Shown: in pieces, positions 9,689 to 19,115 of the stretch
How the letters are laid out: each line of letters begins with the position of its first letter
How positions within the stretch are numbered: the stretch's first letter is position 1
Source: DATKZH01 sp964475955
GTDB taxonomy: Bacteria; Planctomycetota; Planctomycetia; Pirellulales; Thermoguttaceae
Reading direction: 5' to 3'
DNA: 64,000 nt
Assembly (NCBI GenBank): GCA_964475955.1
Contig: CAYYZY010000013.1
Coordinates: forward strand, 8,422-72,421
Position numbers and translations under genes: made by a program
Notes under the pieces: generated by a model
The model's database searches: none
Told to the model about the DNA's origin: nothing
The model's input: the letters and a program-made list of their open reading frames with translations, nothing else

Positions 9689-12600
9689 TCAGCGGTTGCG
9701 CAGCCGTTGGCCGACCTGGTGGATCCACTCCTCCGACGGGACCCCGTACGGCCGGAATTTTTCGAGCCGGCCCTGGCCGTCGTCGTAGAGGACGGCGCGG
9801 TAGACCCCGAGCCGGGCGGCCGCGGGCGAGTCGATCAGGTTGCTCGAATCGGCGCCGTTCATCTGGAACAGCACGCGCATCTCCAGGTCGCGGAGCCCCT
9901 GCCGGTCGATCGATCGCATCACGCTGTTGTAGGTGTCGCACCAGACGAGCGCGTGGATGCCGACCTCCGGGCCGTCGCGCAGGATGCCGGCGAACTGGGC
10001 GGCCGGGCTGGGCGGCTTGTCCTCGCCGAACGACGAGAAACCGAAATCGTCTTCCGCCTTGCGCAGGTCGCGGAACCGGCTCAAGTGGTCGACCAGCAGG
10101 TAGAGCGACGGGGCGCTCGCGCCGTCGTTTTCCCGGCGTCGGGCAAGCTCGTCGGCGATCTTCTGCACCGCGGCCGCGGCGTCGCGCGGGCGCACCACGG
10201 TGACCCGGTGCGGCAGGGCCGAAGCGACCAGGGGCCAGAAACCCTGGTTCGGGGCGTCGGACCGCATCCCGTCGAAGATGTAGAACTCCGCGGCCGGGGC
10301 GCCGCCGGCCCGGTCCGTCGGGCTGTGCTGCGCGGCCAACGCGACGAGCGACGTGCCCAGCACGCCCAGGCCGGCCTCTTCGCGGTGACCGACCACCAGC
10401 AGGTTGCTTCCGCCCTGCCGGAGGAACTGGGCGGCCGCGGGGTCGGTAATGGCGACCGGGGCCCCGACCCACGCCCGGGCCGAGGGGAGGCTTTCGGGCC
10501 AGGCGTCGGCGTCGAGCAGCTCGGCCAGCAGGGGGTTTTCGCGGGGATCGGCCGGCGCGTTGCCCTCGAAGACGATCGGCCGCGGGAGGTCGACGCCCCG
10601 CTCGGCCGCCAACTCGGCGATCTGCTCCAGGTAGGCGTGGCGCTCGCGGTCCGGAAGCCATACGACCTGGAAAGGGTGGTTCCCCTCGAACAGCCCGTTC
10701 GCGTCGTTGTAGATCGCTTCTCCGGGCCGGGTGAGCAGCCGGGCGGCCGTGTTCTCCTCGCTGAGGATCAGGTGGGCGTCGGCCTCGCTGCACTGAAGCG
10801 CGATCCGTACGGCCATCTGGCCGATCGTGCTCCGCGCCAGGGAGTACGCCCCGGCCAGCGTTTGCGAGCCGAGCAGAACGTGGATTCCGAACGCCCGGCC
10901 CTGGCGCACCAGGCGATCGAGGTAGAGCGCCGCATCCTGGGCGACGCGGTCGTCTTCGACGAACAGCTCCTGGAACTCGTCGATGATCAGCAGGATGCGG
11001 GGCAGCTTCGTTTCGGGGTCGGCCTCGGTCGCCGGTCGGGTGCGGTACGCCGCCAGGTCCTGCACGCCGGCGTCGCGGAACAGGTCGCCGCGGCGCCGCA
11101 ACTCCTCGTCGAGCCGGGCGAGCACGCTGAGACCGAACTCGCGCTCGCTTTCGATGGCGACCACCCGGGCATGGGGCAGTTGCCCGGTGCCGTACGCCTT
11201 GAACTCCACGCCCTTTTTGAAATCGACCAGGTAGAGCTCGACTTCGTCGGGGGCGTAGCGCAGGGCGACGTTGACGATCAACGCGTGCATCAGGTTCGAC
11301 TTGCCCGAGCCCGTCTTCCCGGCGACCAGCACGTGGTGCGAGGTGCCGCCGCCCAGCTTCAGGTGCTGGAGTTTTCGGGCCCCCGCGCGCCCCAACGGCA
11401 CGTCGAGCCCCTCGCGACCGTCGGCCGCCCAGCGTCGGCCGGCCTCGGGCGCGACGCACGCGTAGGGCACCTCGACGCGGCCCGCGTCGAGCACCTGGCT
11501 CCCCACGGCGCGGACGATCCGGGTGAATCGGTCGGCTTCGGGCAAGTCGTCGAAGACCAGCGGCAGGGGACCGTAGTCGGCGTGCTGATTCACGAACCGC
11601 CCCTCTTGCCAGTTGAGCGAAAGGGCGTGCGGCACCAGGTCAGCTAAGTCGAGCCCGCGCGGCATGGGGAGTCGGCCGTCGACCGATAAGACCGTGAACA
11701 CGCCGCAACGGGCCCCGCTGGCGACGATGCTCTTCAGCTTCCCGGCGGCCGTTTCCGTGAAGGCCGTGGGAAAGTCGGCCACGACCAGCACGCGATACGG
11801 CTCGGCCATCTCGCCGGCGAAGTCGTTGTACTTCCGGATGGTGTCGAACTCGTTGCGGAGATAGACCTGGATCACGTTCTCCATGTGGTCGGTCAGGTCG
11901 GCAAGCCGCTGTTCGATGTGGGCCGGGTCGGTCCAGATGCGGCTGCCGACGAGCTTCTCCTCGTAGTCGGCCAAGTGCATGAAGGCCGAGAAGCCCTCGC
12001 CCAGGCCGACCGGGTCGAGGATCGTGAACCGGACCCGCCCCGGCGGCATCGCGGTGAGCATGCGGAGCATGACGGTCTGGATCAGCCGGTTGGCCTCCGC
12101 GCGCCCCTCGGCGTTCGACTTGAGCAGCAAGAGCGACTGCTCGGGAAACGGCAAAAGCGTGGGCAAGGCGAATTCCGTCTGCGGGGGGCGCAGCCGCACG
12201 TCTTCCGGCACGCCGCCGTCGATTCGCTCCAGGCTCACCTCGTAATGGCCGATGCGGAACGCGGAAGGGGGCTCCGTCGGGGGCGGGCGGTGCTGCCAAT
12301 CGGTCGCCTTCCAGTCGGGAAACCAGCGGTCGCAGTCGCGGTGGACTTCCTCGATCGTCGTCCGGAAGCGCTCCACGCCCGATCGCCACCGGTCGGCCAG
12401 CGCGGCAAACGCCTCGAGCTGCCGGCGATCGTCCTCGGCGGCGGTTTCCGCATACCGCTCGGCGGCGCGCCGCCGCTCGGCCTCCAGACGCTCGTCGAGC
12501 TGTCGCAACCGCGCCTCGTGGCCCGCCCGCGCCTGGGCCAGTTCGCGATCGCGGCGCTCGGGAATCTCGGCCAATAGCGCCGGATATTCCCTCTCGGCCG

Positions 12601-13636
12601 CTTCCAACTCCTGCTCGTACTGTGCGGAAAGCTCGCCCACGATACGCTCGTATCGGGCGTCGGACTGGTTCACTTCCTGTTCGCACCGCGCGGCCTCCCG
12701 GCCGATCCGCCGTTCGTATTCGGCCTGGACGGCCTTCCGCGCCCGCTGCTCCACCACCGCGGCGGCGGCCAGCGTCCGCTTCAGCGCCAGGTACTTGTCG
12801 GTCGACTGGCGCCGGGCGACCCGGTACAGCCAGACCGCCAGGGCCGCGTACACGGCCGCCGCCATCCCCGCGCTGAGCGCGATCCAGGGCCAGCCCTCCC
12901 ATCCGACGACCACGGCCGTGGGCACCACGAAGACGAGGAAGACCAGCAGGAAATAGCCCAGCGGCTGCGAGCCCTCGAACAGGCGGGGGACCGAGAGCTC
13001 CTCGATGGCCGCCAGTTGCTGCTTGGCGCGGGCGGTCAGTTGGCAGAGATGGGCGACCGGGCCGCCTTCGCCTTGGCCGACGTTCCCCTGCGGTTCGGGA
13101 TACGGGCGCCACTGCCGGCGCCGACGCAGCAGCCCCCCGGCCTGCCGCCCGACGACGGCCAGCTCGTAGGCCTGCGAGGCGATCCGCTCTTCCGACTCCT
13201 TGCGCGCGGCCAGCGCGCCGGCCTTGGCCGCCTCGAGCACGGCCGAGGCCTCCCATCGCACTTCGTCCCGCCGCTTGGCCTCGGCCGCCTTGCCCTTCTC
13301 GCATCGCTCCACGCTGCTCCGCTTGACCCGGCGGTATTCGGCCTCGACCGCGGCGTATTCCTTCCGACAGCGGTCGAACAACTGCTCGCGGAGCCGGGCG
13401 TGCTCCGACTCCGCGGCCGCCCGGCCGCGCGCGTGACGTTCGGTCAGCTCCCGCTCCGCCTGCTCGCGCTCTGCGCGGGCGGTCCGCTCCGAGGTCGCGC
13501 GCTCGGAGGCAATCTCGGCTTCGGCCGGCGAACGCTCCTTCACCAGGAGGCACAAGTCGCTCACGAGCCGCGCCATCCGGTCGGTAGGGACTCGGTCGAC
13601 GGCGATTGGTTCGACGGACGTCGAGGGTGGCTTCAT
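9689..13636 (-). CDS. EssC/FtsK-type ATPase of a type VII-like secretion locus
   Basis: A protein of about 1315 residues. Residues 1-215 are a charged coiled coil. Two adjacent membrane segments lie near 224-275 (YFLLVFLVFVVPTAVVVG, WIALSAGMAAAVYAALAVWL), and a second coiled coil follows. Three P-loop-like modules come next. The first is degenerate (LLLLKSNAEGRAEANRL). The second is canonical (Walker A AGKTGSGKSN near 770, DFKKGVEFKAY, Walker B RILLIIDEFQE near 880). The third is degenerate (NLLVVGHREEAGLGVLG). Such a triple FtsK/SpoIIIE array behind a membrane anchor is the plan of EssC/EccC, which powers export of WXG100 proteins. Here only the middle site looks able to bind ATP. The start is uncertain: ATG 13636 or GTG 13696, neither with a good ribosome site. 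It is the last gene of a four-gene operon that includes two WXG100-like proteins. Confidence 0.82.
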   Translation of the reverse strand: MKPPSTSVEPIAVDRVPTDRMARLVSDLCLLVKERSPAEAEIASERATSERTARAEREQAERELTERHARGRAAAESEHARLREQLFDRCRKEYAAVEAEYRRVKRSSVERCEKGKAAEAKRRDEVRWEASAVLEAAKAGALAARKESEERIASQAYELAVVGRQAGGLLRRRRQWRPYPEPQGNVGQGEGGPVAHLCQLTARAKQQLAAIEELSVPRLFEGSQPLGYFLLVFLVFVVPTAVVVGWEGWPWIALSAGMAAAVYAALAVWLYRVARRQSTDKYLALKRTLAAAAVVEQRARKAVQAEYERRIGREAARCEQEVNQSDARYERIVGELSAQYEQELEAAEREYPALLAEIPERRDRELAQARAGHEARLRQLDERLEAERRRAAERYAETAAEDDRRQLEAFAALADRWRSGVERFRTTIEEVHRDCDRWFPDWKATDWQHRPPPTEPPSAFRIGHYEVSLERIDGGVPEDVRLRPPQTEFALPTLLPFPEQSLLLLKSNAEGRAEANRLIQTVMLRMLTAMPPGRVRFTILDPVGLGEGFSAFMHLADYEEKLVGSRIWTDPAHIEQRLADLTDHMENVIQVYLRNEFDTIRKYNDFAGEMAEPYRVLVVADFPTAFTETAAGKLKSIVASGARCGVFTVLSVDGRLPMPRGLDLADLVPHALSLNWQEGRFVNQHADYGPLPLVFDDLPEADRFTRIVRAVGSQVLDAGRVEVPYACVAPEAGRRWAADGREGLDVPLGRAGARKLQHLKLGGGTSHHVLVAGKTGSGKSNLMHALIVNVALRYAPDEVELYLVDFKKGVEFKAYGTGQLPHARVVAIESEREFGLSVLARLDEELRRRGDLFRDAGVQDLAAYRTRPATEADPETKLPRILLIIDEFQELFVEDDRVAQDAALYLDRLVRQGRAFGIHVLLGSQTLAGAYSLARSTIGQMAVRIALQCSEADAHLILSEENTAARLLTRPGEAIYNDANGLFEGNHPFQVVWLPDRERHAYLEQIAELAAERGVDLPRPIVFEGNAPADPRENPLLAELLDADAWPESLPSARAWVGAPVAITDPAAAQFLRQGGSNLLVVGHREEAGLGVLGTSLVALAAQHSPTDRAGGAPAAEFYIFDGMRSDAPNQGFWPLVASALPHRVTVVRPRDAAAAVQKIADELARRRENDGASAPSLYLLVDHLSRFRDLRKAEDDFGFSSFGEDKPPSPAAQFAGILRDGPEVGIHALVWCDTYNSVMRSIDRQGLRDLEMRVLFQMNGADSSNLIDSPAAARLGVYRAVLYDDGQGRLEKFRPYGVPSEEWIHQVGQRLRNR

Positions 13637-13759
13637 CGTTCGATCGACTGCATTGCCGGGGGCTGCGAGCGCGCCCCTCGAAACCGGCGCGGTCACCTGA
13701 ACAGACGCTCATCGCACGCAAAACTCTGACCGGGGCGAGCGGCTCGCTTCGGTCGCTGC

Positions 13760-13987
13760 TCACCGATCGCCGCAATCCCGCTCCGCTTTGGCAAGCACTT
13801 CCGCCAGGCGCTGGATGGCGGCCAGGGCTCGGCGCGTGATTGGTTCGAGCGGCTCCAAACGCTCCTTCTGGAACCGGCGGCTCGTGGGGTCGTCCCAGCG
13901 GGTCGCCGTCTCGGCCCAAGCGGCCCGGAGCGTATCGAACGAATCGGCCAGTTGCGCGGAGCCGCCTCGGAGGTCGCCCAGCATCAT
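13760..13987 (-). CDS. Small WXG100-like helical protein (second copy)
   Basis: A 75-residue acidic helical protein with tryptophans in the middle (AAWAETATRWDDPTSRRFQK) and a second helix rich in Leu/Ala (ITRRALAAIQRLAEVLAK). Helix, W-containing turn and helix is the plan of WXG100/ESAT-6 proteins, small secreted substrates of type VII systems, although a true W-x-G is absent (W-D-D here). It lies 63-123 bases upstream of the EssC-like gene, depending on the start of that gene, on the same strand. The family assignment rests on size, shape and neighbourhood. Confidence 0.6.
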   Translation of the reverse strand: MMLGDLRGGSAQLADSFDTLRAAWAETATRWDDPTSRRFQKERLEPLEPITRRALAAIQRLAEVLAKAERDCGDR

Positions 13988-14121
13988 GACGAGCCCCCCT
14001 CCTGCGAACCCGGTCCGCAGTCACGGGAAACGTCGCCGCCGTCGCTTGCTTCGGCGCCCTGCCCCGGCGGGCCGGGCGACCCTTCCTTTTCCCTCATTCC
14101 GGTGCCCTCCTCCCTTTCCCC

Positions 14122-14709
14122 TTACTCTTCCTCGTCCTCTTCCTCTTCGCCGCTGTGTGCCGATCGGGCCGATGGCTCGTCGGTCCAGGGAAGCCGCCTC
14201 ATGGCCTCGGTCGCCTGGCTCGAAGAGGGGGCCGCCACGTACTCTTCCAGCGTTCGGCGGATTCGGTCGAGCAGCCCGAGGGTCCGGGCCGCATCGGTTT
14301 CCAGCCATTGGGTCAACTCGCCGACCCCGCCTTGGTACTCGAAGACCGCGCGGGTGATGGCCTCCGACCAGCGGCGCACCGCCTCGATCTTCTCGCGGCA
14401 GACCTGCTCGCGCCGCTTGGCGCGCTCCACCGCCCGTTTCTCCTCGATGCACGCGGGGTGGTGATCGCCGATCTTCTTGAAGGTCAGGCATCGTTGGAGG
14501 TTGATCTTGGCCTCCTGGAGTTGCCGGTCGCTGCGCCGCAATTCGTGTTTCCAGTAGTGCCTCTGATCGTGCTCGATCCACTGCACGGCCCGATGGATCT
14601 GCTGGTCGAGGCTTTCCAGCACCGCGGAGGCGTCGTGCTGGAACGAGCGCAGTGCGGCGGCGAAGTCGTCGACCGCGTCGAGAGAAGTGACGTTTGCGCG
14701 CTGGCCCAT
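14122..14709 (-). CDS. 195-aa helical protein of the type VII-like operon
   Basis: A predominantly alpha-helical protein with many charged residues and no signal peptide or membrane segment. Helical blocks include FAAALRSFQHDASAVLESLD, LRRSDRQLQEAKINLQRCL and EKIEAVRRWSEAITRAVFEY. It closes with a strongly acidic tail (SGEEEEDEEE). It starts only nine bases after the stop of the first WXG100-like gene, so the two are almost certainly co-translated. I do not recognise a named family. Its place suggests a chaperone, a long helical substrate or an adaptor for the EssC-like ATPase. The acidic C-terminus could also be an export signal; this is inference. Confidence 0.7.
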   Translation of the reverse strand: MGQRANVTSLDAVDDFAAALRSFQHDASAVLESLDQQIHRAVQWIEHDQRHYWKHELRRSDRQLQEAKINLQRCLTFKKIGDHHPACIEEKRAVERAKRREQVCREKIEAVRRWSEAITRAVFEYQGGVGELTQWLETDAARTLGLLDRIRRTLEEYVAAPSSSQATEAMRRLPWTDEPSARSAHSGEEEEDEEE

Positions 14710-14718
14710 CGCGCCCCT

Positions 14719-14991
14719 TTACCGCTGCTGGAGATACTGCTCGATAATCTCCGCCTTCCGGAGCAGGTAGGGGATGTGCTCCTCGGTCACCTCGATGAAC
14801 CGCGAGATGACCTTCATGTGGATCTCGAACTCCTCGGCGAACTTCTGGTGCTCCTGGTCGCGCCACGTCTTGCCGAGGGCGCCCAACTGCGTCCCCAGGA
14901 CGGTGATCCGTTCCTGCATTTCGACGTTGAACTTGCGCAGGCTGCGGGCGAAGCGCCGAAGCTCCTCGGGATCGACAATCGCTTGGGGCAT
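14719..14991 (-). CDS. WXG100-like protein (first gene of type VII-like operon)
   Basis: A 90-residue protein with the size and shape of the WXG100 family. The first helix is EELRRFARSLRKFNVEMQER, a central turn follows (GALGKTWRDQEHQKF), and then a long second helix (MKVISRFIEVTEEHIPYLLR) runs on to the end (KAEIIEQYLQQR). The signature tryptophan is present as W-R-D rather than W-x-G; this kind of variation is what I would expect of homologues outside Gram-positives. There is no signal peptide, as expected for a type VII substrate. ATG 14991 is preceded by GAGG at six bases; longer alternatives upstream lack coding character. It heads a four-gene operon ending in the EssC-like ATPase. Confidence 0.72.
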   Translation of the reverse strand: MPQAIVDPEELRRFARSLRKFNVEMQERITVLGTQLGALGKTWRDQEHQKFAEEFEIHMKVISRFIEVTEEHIPYLLRKAEIIEQYLQQR

Positions 14992-15502
14992 GGCAGACCT
15001 CGGACCGTTCCTGGCACCGCGTGGGCCGTCGGATCGGAGTCGCCGCGACGGCCGCCACTCTCCAGCATACCAGACGCGAGCATTCTTGACAGATGCCACC
15101 CCCTCCCCTGGGGGGTGGAATCGGAAGCGTAAGCCCTGATTCGAGGCAGAGTCAGCCCGGCTGGCGGTGAGGCGCCGGCCATCTCATGCAGGATGGCCCT
15201 CAGGAACCCCCGTCCGGCGATTGCAGCAACGGGGCGCGTGCAGGCCGAATTGGGTGGCCGCGGCCTGGGAATCGGTTATCCTGGAGTAGACCTCGGGGCC
15301 CGCCCGAGCGACGTGGGCCACGCTGAGGATCGCGCGAGAGGCAACGGTCGGCCCATGGCCGTCGAGCACGTTTGCAGCGTGCCCGGCACGATGGGATCGC
15401 GCCCCCTTGCGGCTCTCTCGATCCTGGGCGGGCCACCCCAATGCATCCGCCACGCCGTCCGGAGGACGTTCCGGATGGCCCCGCCGAAGGAAAGCACCCC
15501 CC
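14992..15502. other. Divergent intergenic region between type VII-like operon and beta-helix gene
   Basis: About 510 bases hold the promoters of two divergent units. It contains a GC-rich hairpin at 15096-15118 and a diverged family A palindrome near 15355-15403 (GAGCACGTTTGCAGCGTGCC). A stretch AAGCGTAAGCCCTGATT near 15125 reappears in inverted form near 30611, so it may be a further dispersed element. I see no gene. Confidence 0.5.
15096..15118. repeat. GC-rich hairpin upstream of the type VII-like operon
   Basis: CCACCCCC and GGGGGGTGG face each other with a few bases between them. There is no T-run on either side, so it is not a typical terminator. It lies about 105 bases upstream of the first WXG100-like gene and could be regulatory or part of a dispersed repeat. 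Confidence 0.45.
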
Positions 15503-18500
15503 ATGACCGCGCAGCACTCCCGATTCGCTTCCGTCACGATCTCCACGCTTCTGGCCCTGGCGTGCCTGGCTTGGCTTGCATCCGGGTCGCCGGGCCAAGC
15601 GGCGCCCGAGGTGCCCACACAGGGCGACGCCGAAGCGATGGTTCTCTACGTCTCGACCTCGGGCGACGACGCGTGGTCGGGCCGGCTCGACGAGCCCAAC
15701 GCCGACGGCACGGACGGCCCGCTGGCCTCCGTTCGGCGGGCGCGCGACGTCATTCGCGAAGCCAAGGCGGCGCCGGGCGGGCTGACCGGGCCGGTCACCG
15801 TCGTGCTTCGCGGCGGCGTGTATCGGCAGGACGAGCCGATCGTCTTCACGGCCGCGGACTCCGGAACCGAGCAATGCCCGATCCGCTACCAGGCCCACCC
15901 GGGCGAGAAGCCGGTCATCAGCGGCGGCCTTGCGATCCGGGGCTGGCAAGCCGACGACAGCCGGCAGAGCCGGACCCGCTGCGACGGGAAGCTGTGGCGG
16001 GCCCCGGTTCCGTCGGCCGAGACGGGCGAGCCGTGGCGATTCAACCAGTTGTTCGTCGACGGCGGGCGCCGCACGCGGGCCCGGGTGCCCAACAAGGGCT
16101 CGTTCCTGCGCACCGACGGCCCCCTCTCCAAAGGCAACGCCCGGGGGTTCTACTTCCACGAAGGCGACGTGAAACCGTGGGATCGGCTGCGGGAAGTGAT
16201 CTTCGTCGTCTATCACTCCTGGGAGACGTCGATCCATCACGTCCGCTTCGTCGACACCGAGGCCTGCGTGGTCGAGCTCCACGAGCCCGCACCTTGGCCC
16301 ATGGGCCGGTGGGAGCGGCAGCAGCGGTATTACGTCGAAAACGTGTTCGAGGGGCTCGACGAGCCGGGGGAGTGGTACCTGGATCGCGATTCGGGCACGG
16401 TCTACTACTATCCTTTGCCCGGCGAGGAGATGACGGAGGTCGAGGTGGTCGCGCCGGCGGTCACGTCGACGTTGGTGAGCTTCGAGGGGGACGCGTCCGA
16501 AGGCGAAGTCATCGAGCACCTCCACTTCCGCGGCATTTCGTTCATGCACTCCAACGCGGGCCTGCGACGGCTGCGGAATCCGGGCCAGGGCGAGATCTAC
16601 CAGCCCGGGCTGATCATGGCCACCGGGCTGCGCCACACGAGCTTCGAGGACTGCACGATCGCCCAAACGGGCGCCCACGGGATTTGGCTGGCCGCCGGGT
16701 GTGAAGACGATCTCGTTCGGCGGTGCCACATCCACGATTTGGGCGGCGGCGGCGTGTACATCGGCGGCGGTTGGGGGCGGCACGAAAAGGCCCCGACGCA
16801 GCGCATCACGGTGGACAACAACTTCATCCACGATGGTTCGCACCTGTTCCACGGCGCCCATGGCGTCTGGATCGGCCGGAGCTCCTACAACACGGTCACG
16901 CACAACGAGATTTCCAACTTCGATTACTCGGGCGTCTCCTGCGGCTGGTCGTGGGGTTTCCAGCCGAGCTCCGCCCATCACAACACGTTGGACTACAACC
17001 ACATCCATCACCTGGGCAACGGAGACGGGCTGGGCGACATGGGGGGCATCTACACGCTGGGCATCTCTCCGGGAACCACGGAGCGTTACAACCACATCCA
17101 CCACGTGTACAACTACGCCCACGTGTCGCACGGGTCGGGCGTGTATCCCGACGAAGGCAGCTCGGAGATCGTGATCGAGAACAACGTCGTTCACCACGTG
17201 AGGACCTGCCCGCTGTTCCAGCACTACGGCAAGGACAACCTCGTGCGAAACAACGTCTTCGCTTTCGGGGACAAGGCCCAGCTTCAGCGATGCCGGGAAG
17301 ACAAGCCGTGCCACTACGCGGCCGAGGGCAATATCGTGCTCGGCGAAGTTCCCGAGATGCTCGGCGGCGTGTGGAACAACGGCGACTGGAAGCTGGCGAG
17401 AAACGTCTACTGGTGCACCGACGGCGAGCCGAACTTCGCCGGCATGGATTTCGCGGCCTGGCAGGCGAAGGGCAACGACGCCGGCTCGATCGTCGCCGAT
17501 CCCCTGTTCGTCGACGCCGCGGGCGGCGACTTCCGGCTGCGGCCCGAGTCGCCCGCCCTGAAGCTCGGCTTCGAGCCCATCGATCTCAGCAGCACCGGCC
17601 TCTACGGCGACGCGGACTGGGTCGATCTACCCAAGCAGTACGAGAATCGGCCGCGCAACGAGGTCCCCGCGCCGGTCGAGCCGCCTTTTGTCGTCAACTT
17701 CGACTTCGAGGCCGACGAGCCGGGCACCGAGCCCCTGGAGGGGCGGGTCGTCCGGGGCGACGAGCAGACCTCGCTCGCCGTCTCGGACGACACGGCGGCG
17801 GCCGGCGGTCAGAGCCTCAAGTTCGTCGACGCCCCGGGGCAGAAGCACGGATACGTGCCGCACCTCTATTACTATCCCTCCTACACCGAGGGGGAAGTGC
17901 AGCTCTCCTGGGACATGCTGAACAGCCGGGACGCCCCGGCCGACTTCTACGTTGAGGTCCGGCAGTGGGACTCCAGCCCCTACCTGGTCGGCCCCACGGT
18001 CTCCGTGAAGCCCGACGGCCGAGTCACCGCCGGAGGGCGGCCGGTGGCCACGATTCCCTTGGGCGAGTGGGTGCACGTCGACGTCCGCATGGAGCTGGGC
18101 GAGGGCAAGCCGAAGACGTACCGGCTCACGCTCAGCGTGCCCGACCGCCAGCCGATCACCGCCGAGATTCCTTACGGGAGCGAGGCGTTCGAGCGGATCA
18201 CCTGGCTTGGCATCTCCAGCAACAGCGACGCGGCGACCGTCTTCTACATCGACAACCTGAAGCTCGGCACGGCCGAACAGCTCGCCAGCCCACCCAAACG
18301 GCGGCGCAAGCCCAGGGATCGGCGCGCGAGGCCATCGCGCCGTGAGCCGGCCAACGATCAGATGCTCATGGGCCACTGGCGGTTCGATGAGGCCGTCGGT
18401 TACGTGGCCGAGGACAGCTCCGGCTACGCGAACGACGGCGACGTCTGGGCGACGTGGGCCAAGGGCGCGTTCGGCGGCGCCGTCTACTGCGACGACACCT

Positions 18501-19036
18501 ACAGCCACGTCGCCGTTCCCGACGACCCGACCCTCCAGTTCGGCACGTCGGACTTCTCGATCGCGCTTTGGATCTGCCCGACCATGCTGGAGATCGACTC
18601 CAACGATCGGCGCCGCCGCTTCATGAGCAAGGACGATTATCCGCGCACCTGGTGGAACCTCAACCTCACGACCGAGGGCAAACCGTTTCTCGAGATGGTC
18701 GATGCGAACCGCACGGGCTGCGCCAATCGGCCCGCCGGCACGATCGCGGAGAACGCCTGGACGCATCTCGCGGTGGTGGTCGACCGGGCCAACGCGAAAA
18801 CGAGGTACTACTTCAACGGCGAGCTCGACAGCGTCCAAGATATCCCGCCGAGGTTCACCGGCGCGCTCGACGTGGAAGGCGGCGAGCTTTCCATCGGCTC
18901 CTCGTGGCAGCCGTTCGTCGGTCTCTTGGACGAGGTCAGGATCTACCGGCGGGTCCTGACCGAAGACGAGATCCGAGCCGATTACGTGAAAGAGAAAGGC
19001 AACCGCACCAGCACGGCGTACCGACTCGTTGAGTAA
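15503..19036 (+). CDS. Large secreted right-handed beta-helix protein with LamG domain
   Basis: A 1177-residue exported protein. A signal peptide (VTISTLLALACLAWLASGSP) is followed by a polysaccharide-lyase-like opening (VLYVSTSGDDAWSGRLDEPN, SVRRARDVIREAK). Then comes a right-handed parallel beta-helix of about 500 residues with recurring N/H/G turns (HGIWLAAGCEDDLVRRCHIH, NTVTHNEISNFDYSGVSCGW, ENNVVHHVRTC). A jelly-roll-like region follows near residues 730-920. From about 950 a LamG/concanavalin domain closes the protein (GHWRFDEAVGYVAEDSSGYA, FSIALWICPTM, LLDEVRIYRRVLTEDEI). Proteins of this plan bind or cleave polysaccharides outside the cell, but I cannot identify catalytic residues. 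ATG 15503 follows AAGGAAAG and begins the signal peptide. Confidence 0.85.
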   Translation: MTAQHSRFASVTISTLLALACLAWLASGSPGQAAPEVPTQGDAEAMVLYVSTSGDDAWSGRLDEPNADGTDGPLASVRRARDVIREAKAAPGGLTGPVTVVLRGGVYRQDEPIVFTAADSGTEQCPIRYQAHPGEKPVISGGLAIRGWQADDSRQSRTRCDGKLWRAPVPSAETGEPWRFNQLFVDGGRRTRARVPNKGSFLRTDGPLSKGNARGFYFHEGDVKPWDRLREVIFVVYHSWETSIHHVRFVDTEACVVELHEPAPWPMGRWERQQRYYVENVFEGLDEPGEWYLDRDSGTVYYYPLPGEEMTEVEVVAPAVTSTLVSFEGDASEGEVIEHLHFRGISFMHSNAGLRRLRNPGQGEIYQPGLIMATGLRHTSFEDCTIAQTGAHGIWLAAGCEDDLVRRCHIHDLGGGGVYIGGGWGRHEKAPTQRITVDNNFIHDGSHLFHGAHGVWIGRSSYNTVTHNEISNFDYSGVSCGWSWGFQPSSAHHNTLDYNHIHHLGNGDGLGDMGGIYTLGISPGTTERYNHIHHVYNYAHVSHGSGVYPDEGSSEIVIENNVVHHVRTCPLFQHYGKDNLVRNNVFAFGDKAQLQRCREDKPCHYAAEGNIVLGEVPEMLGGVWNNGDWKLARNVYWCTDGEPNFAGMDFAAWQAKGNDAGSIVADPLFVDAAGGDFRLRPESPALKLGFEPIDLSSTGLYGDADWVDLPKQYENRPRNEVPAPVEPPFVVNFDFEADEPGTEPLEGRVVRGDEQTSLAVSDDTAAAGGQSLKFVDAPGQKHGYVPHLYYYPSYTEGEVQLSWDMLNSRDAPADFYVEVRQWDSSPYLVGPTVSVKPDGRVTAGGRPVATIPLGEWVHVDVRMELGEGKPKTYRLTLSVPDRQPITAEIPYGSEAFERITWLGISSNSDAATVFYIDNLKLGTAEQLASPPKRRRKPRDRRARPSRREPANDQMLMGHWRFDEAVGYVAEDSSGYANDGDVWATWAKGAFGGAVYCDDTYSHVAVPDDPTLQFGTSDFSIALWICPTMLEIDSNDRRRRFMSKDDYPRTWWNLNLTTEGKPFLEMVDANRTGCANRPAGTIAENAWTHLAVVVDRANAKTRYYFNGELDSVQDIPPRFTGALDVEGGELSIGSSWQPFVGLLDEVRIYRRVLTEDEIRADYVKEKGNRTSTAYRLVE

Positions 19037-19115
19037 CCTGCGTGCTTGCGCGCGTTGCGGCGCCTCTCGCCGTCGGTTACGCTCCGAATGTTGGTGCGCG
19101 ATTGCGCGACACAAG

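Noticed and set aside
12045..12060. Possible second start for a separate gene inside the EssC-like protein
   Set aside because: The frame is continuous and the domains follow EssC order, so one gene is more likely.
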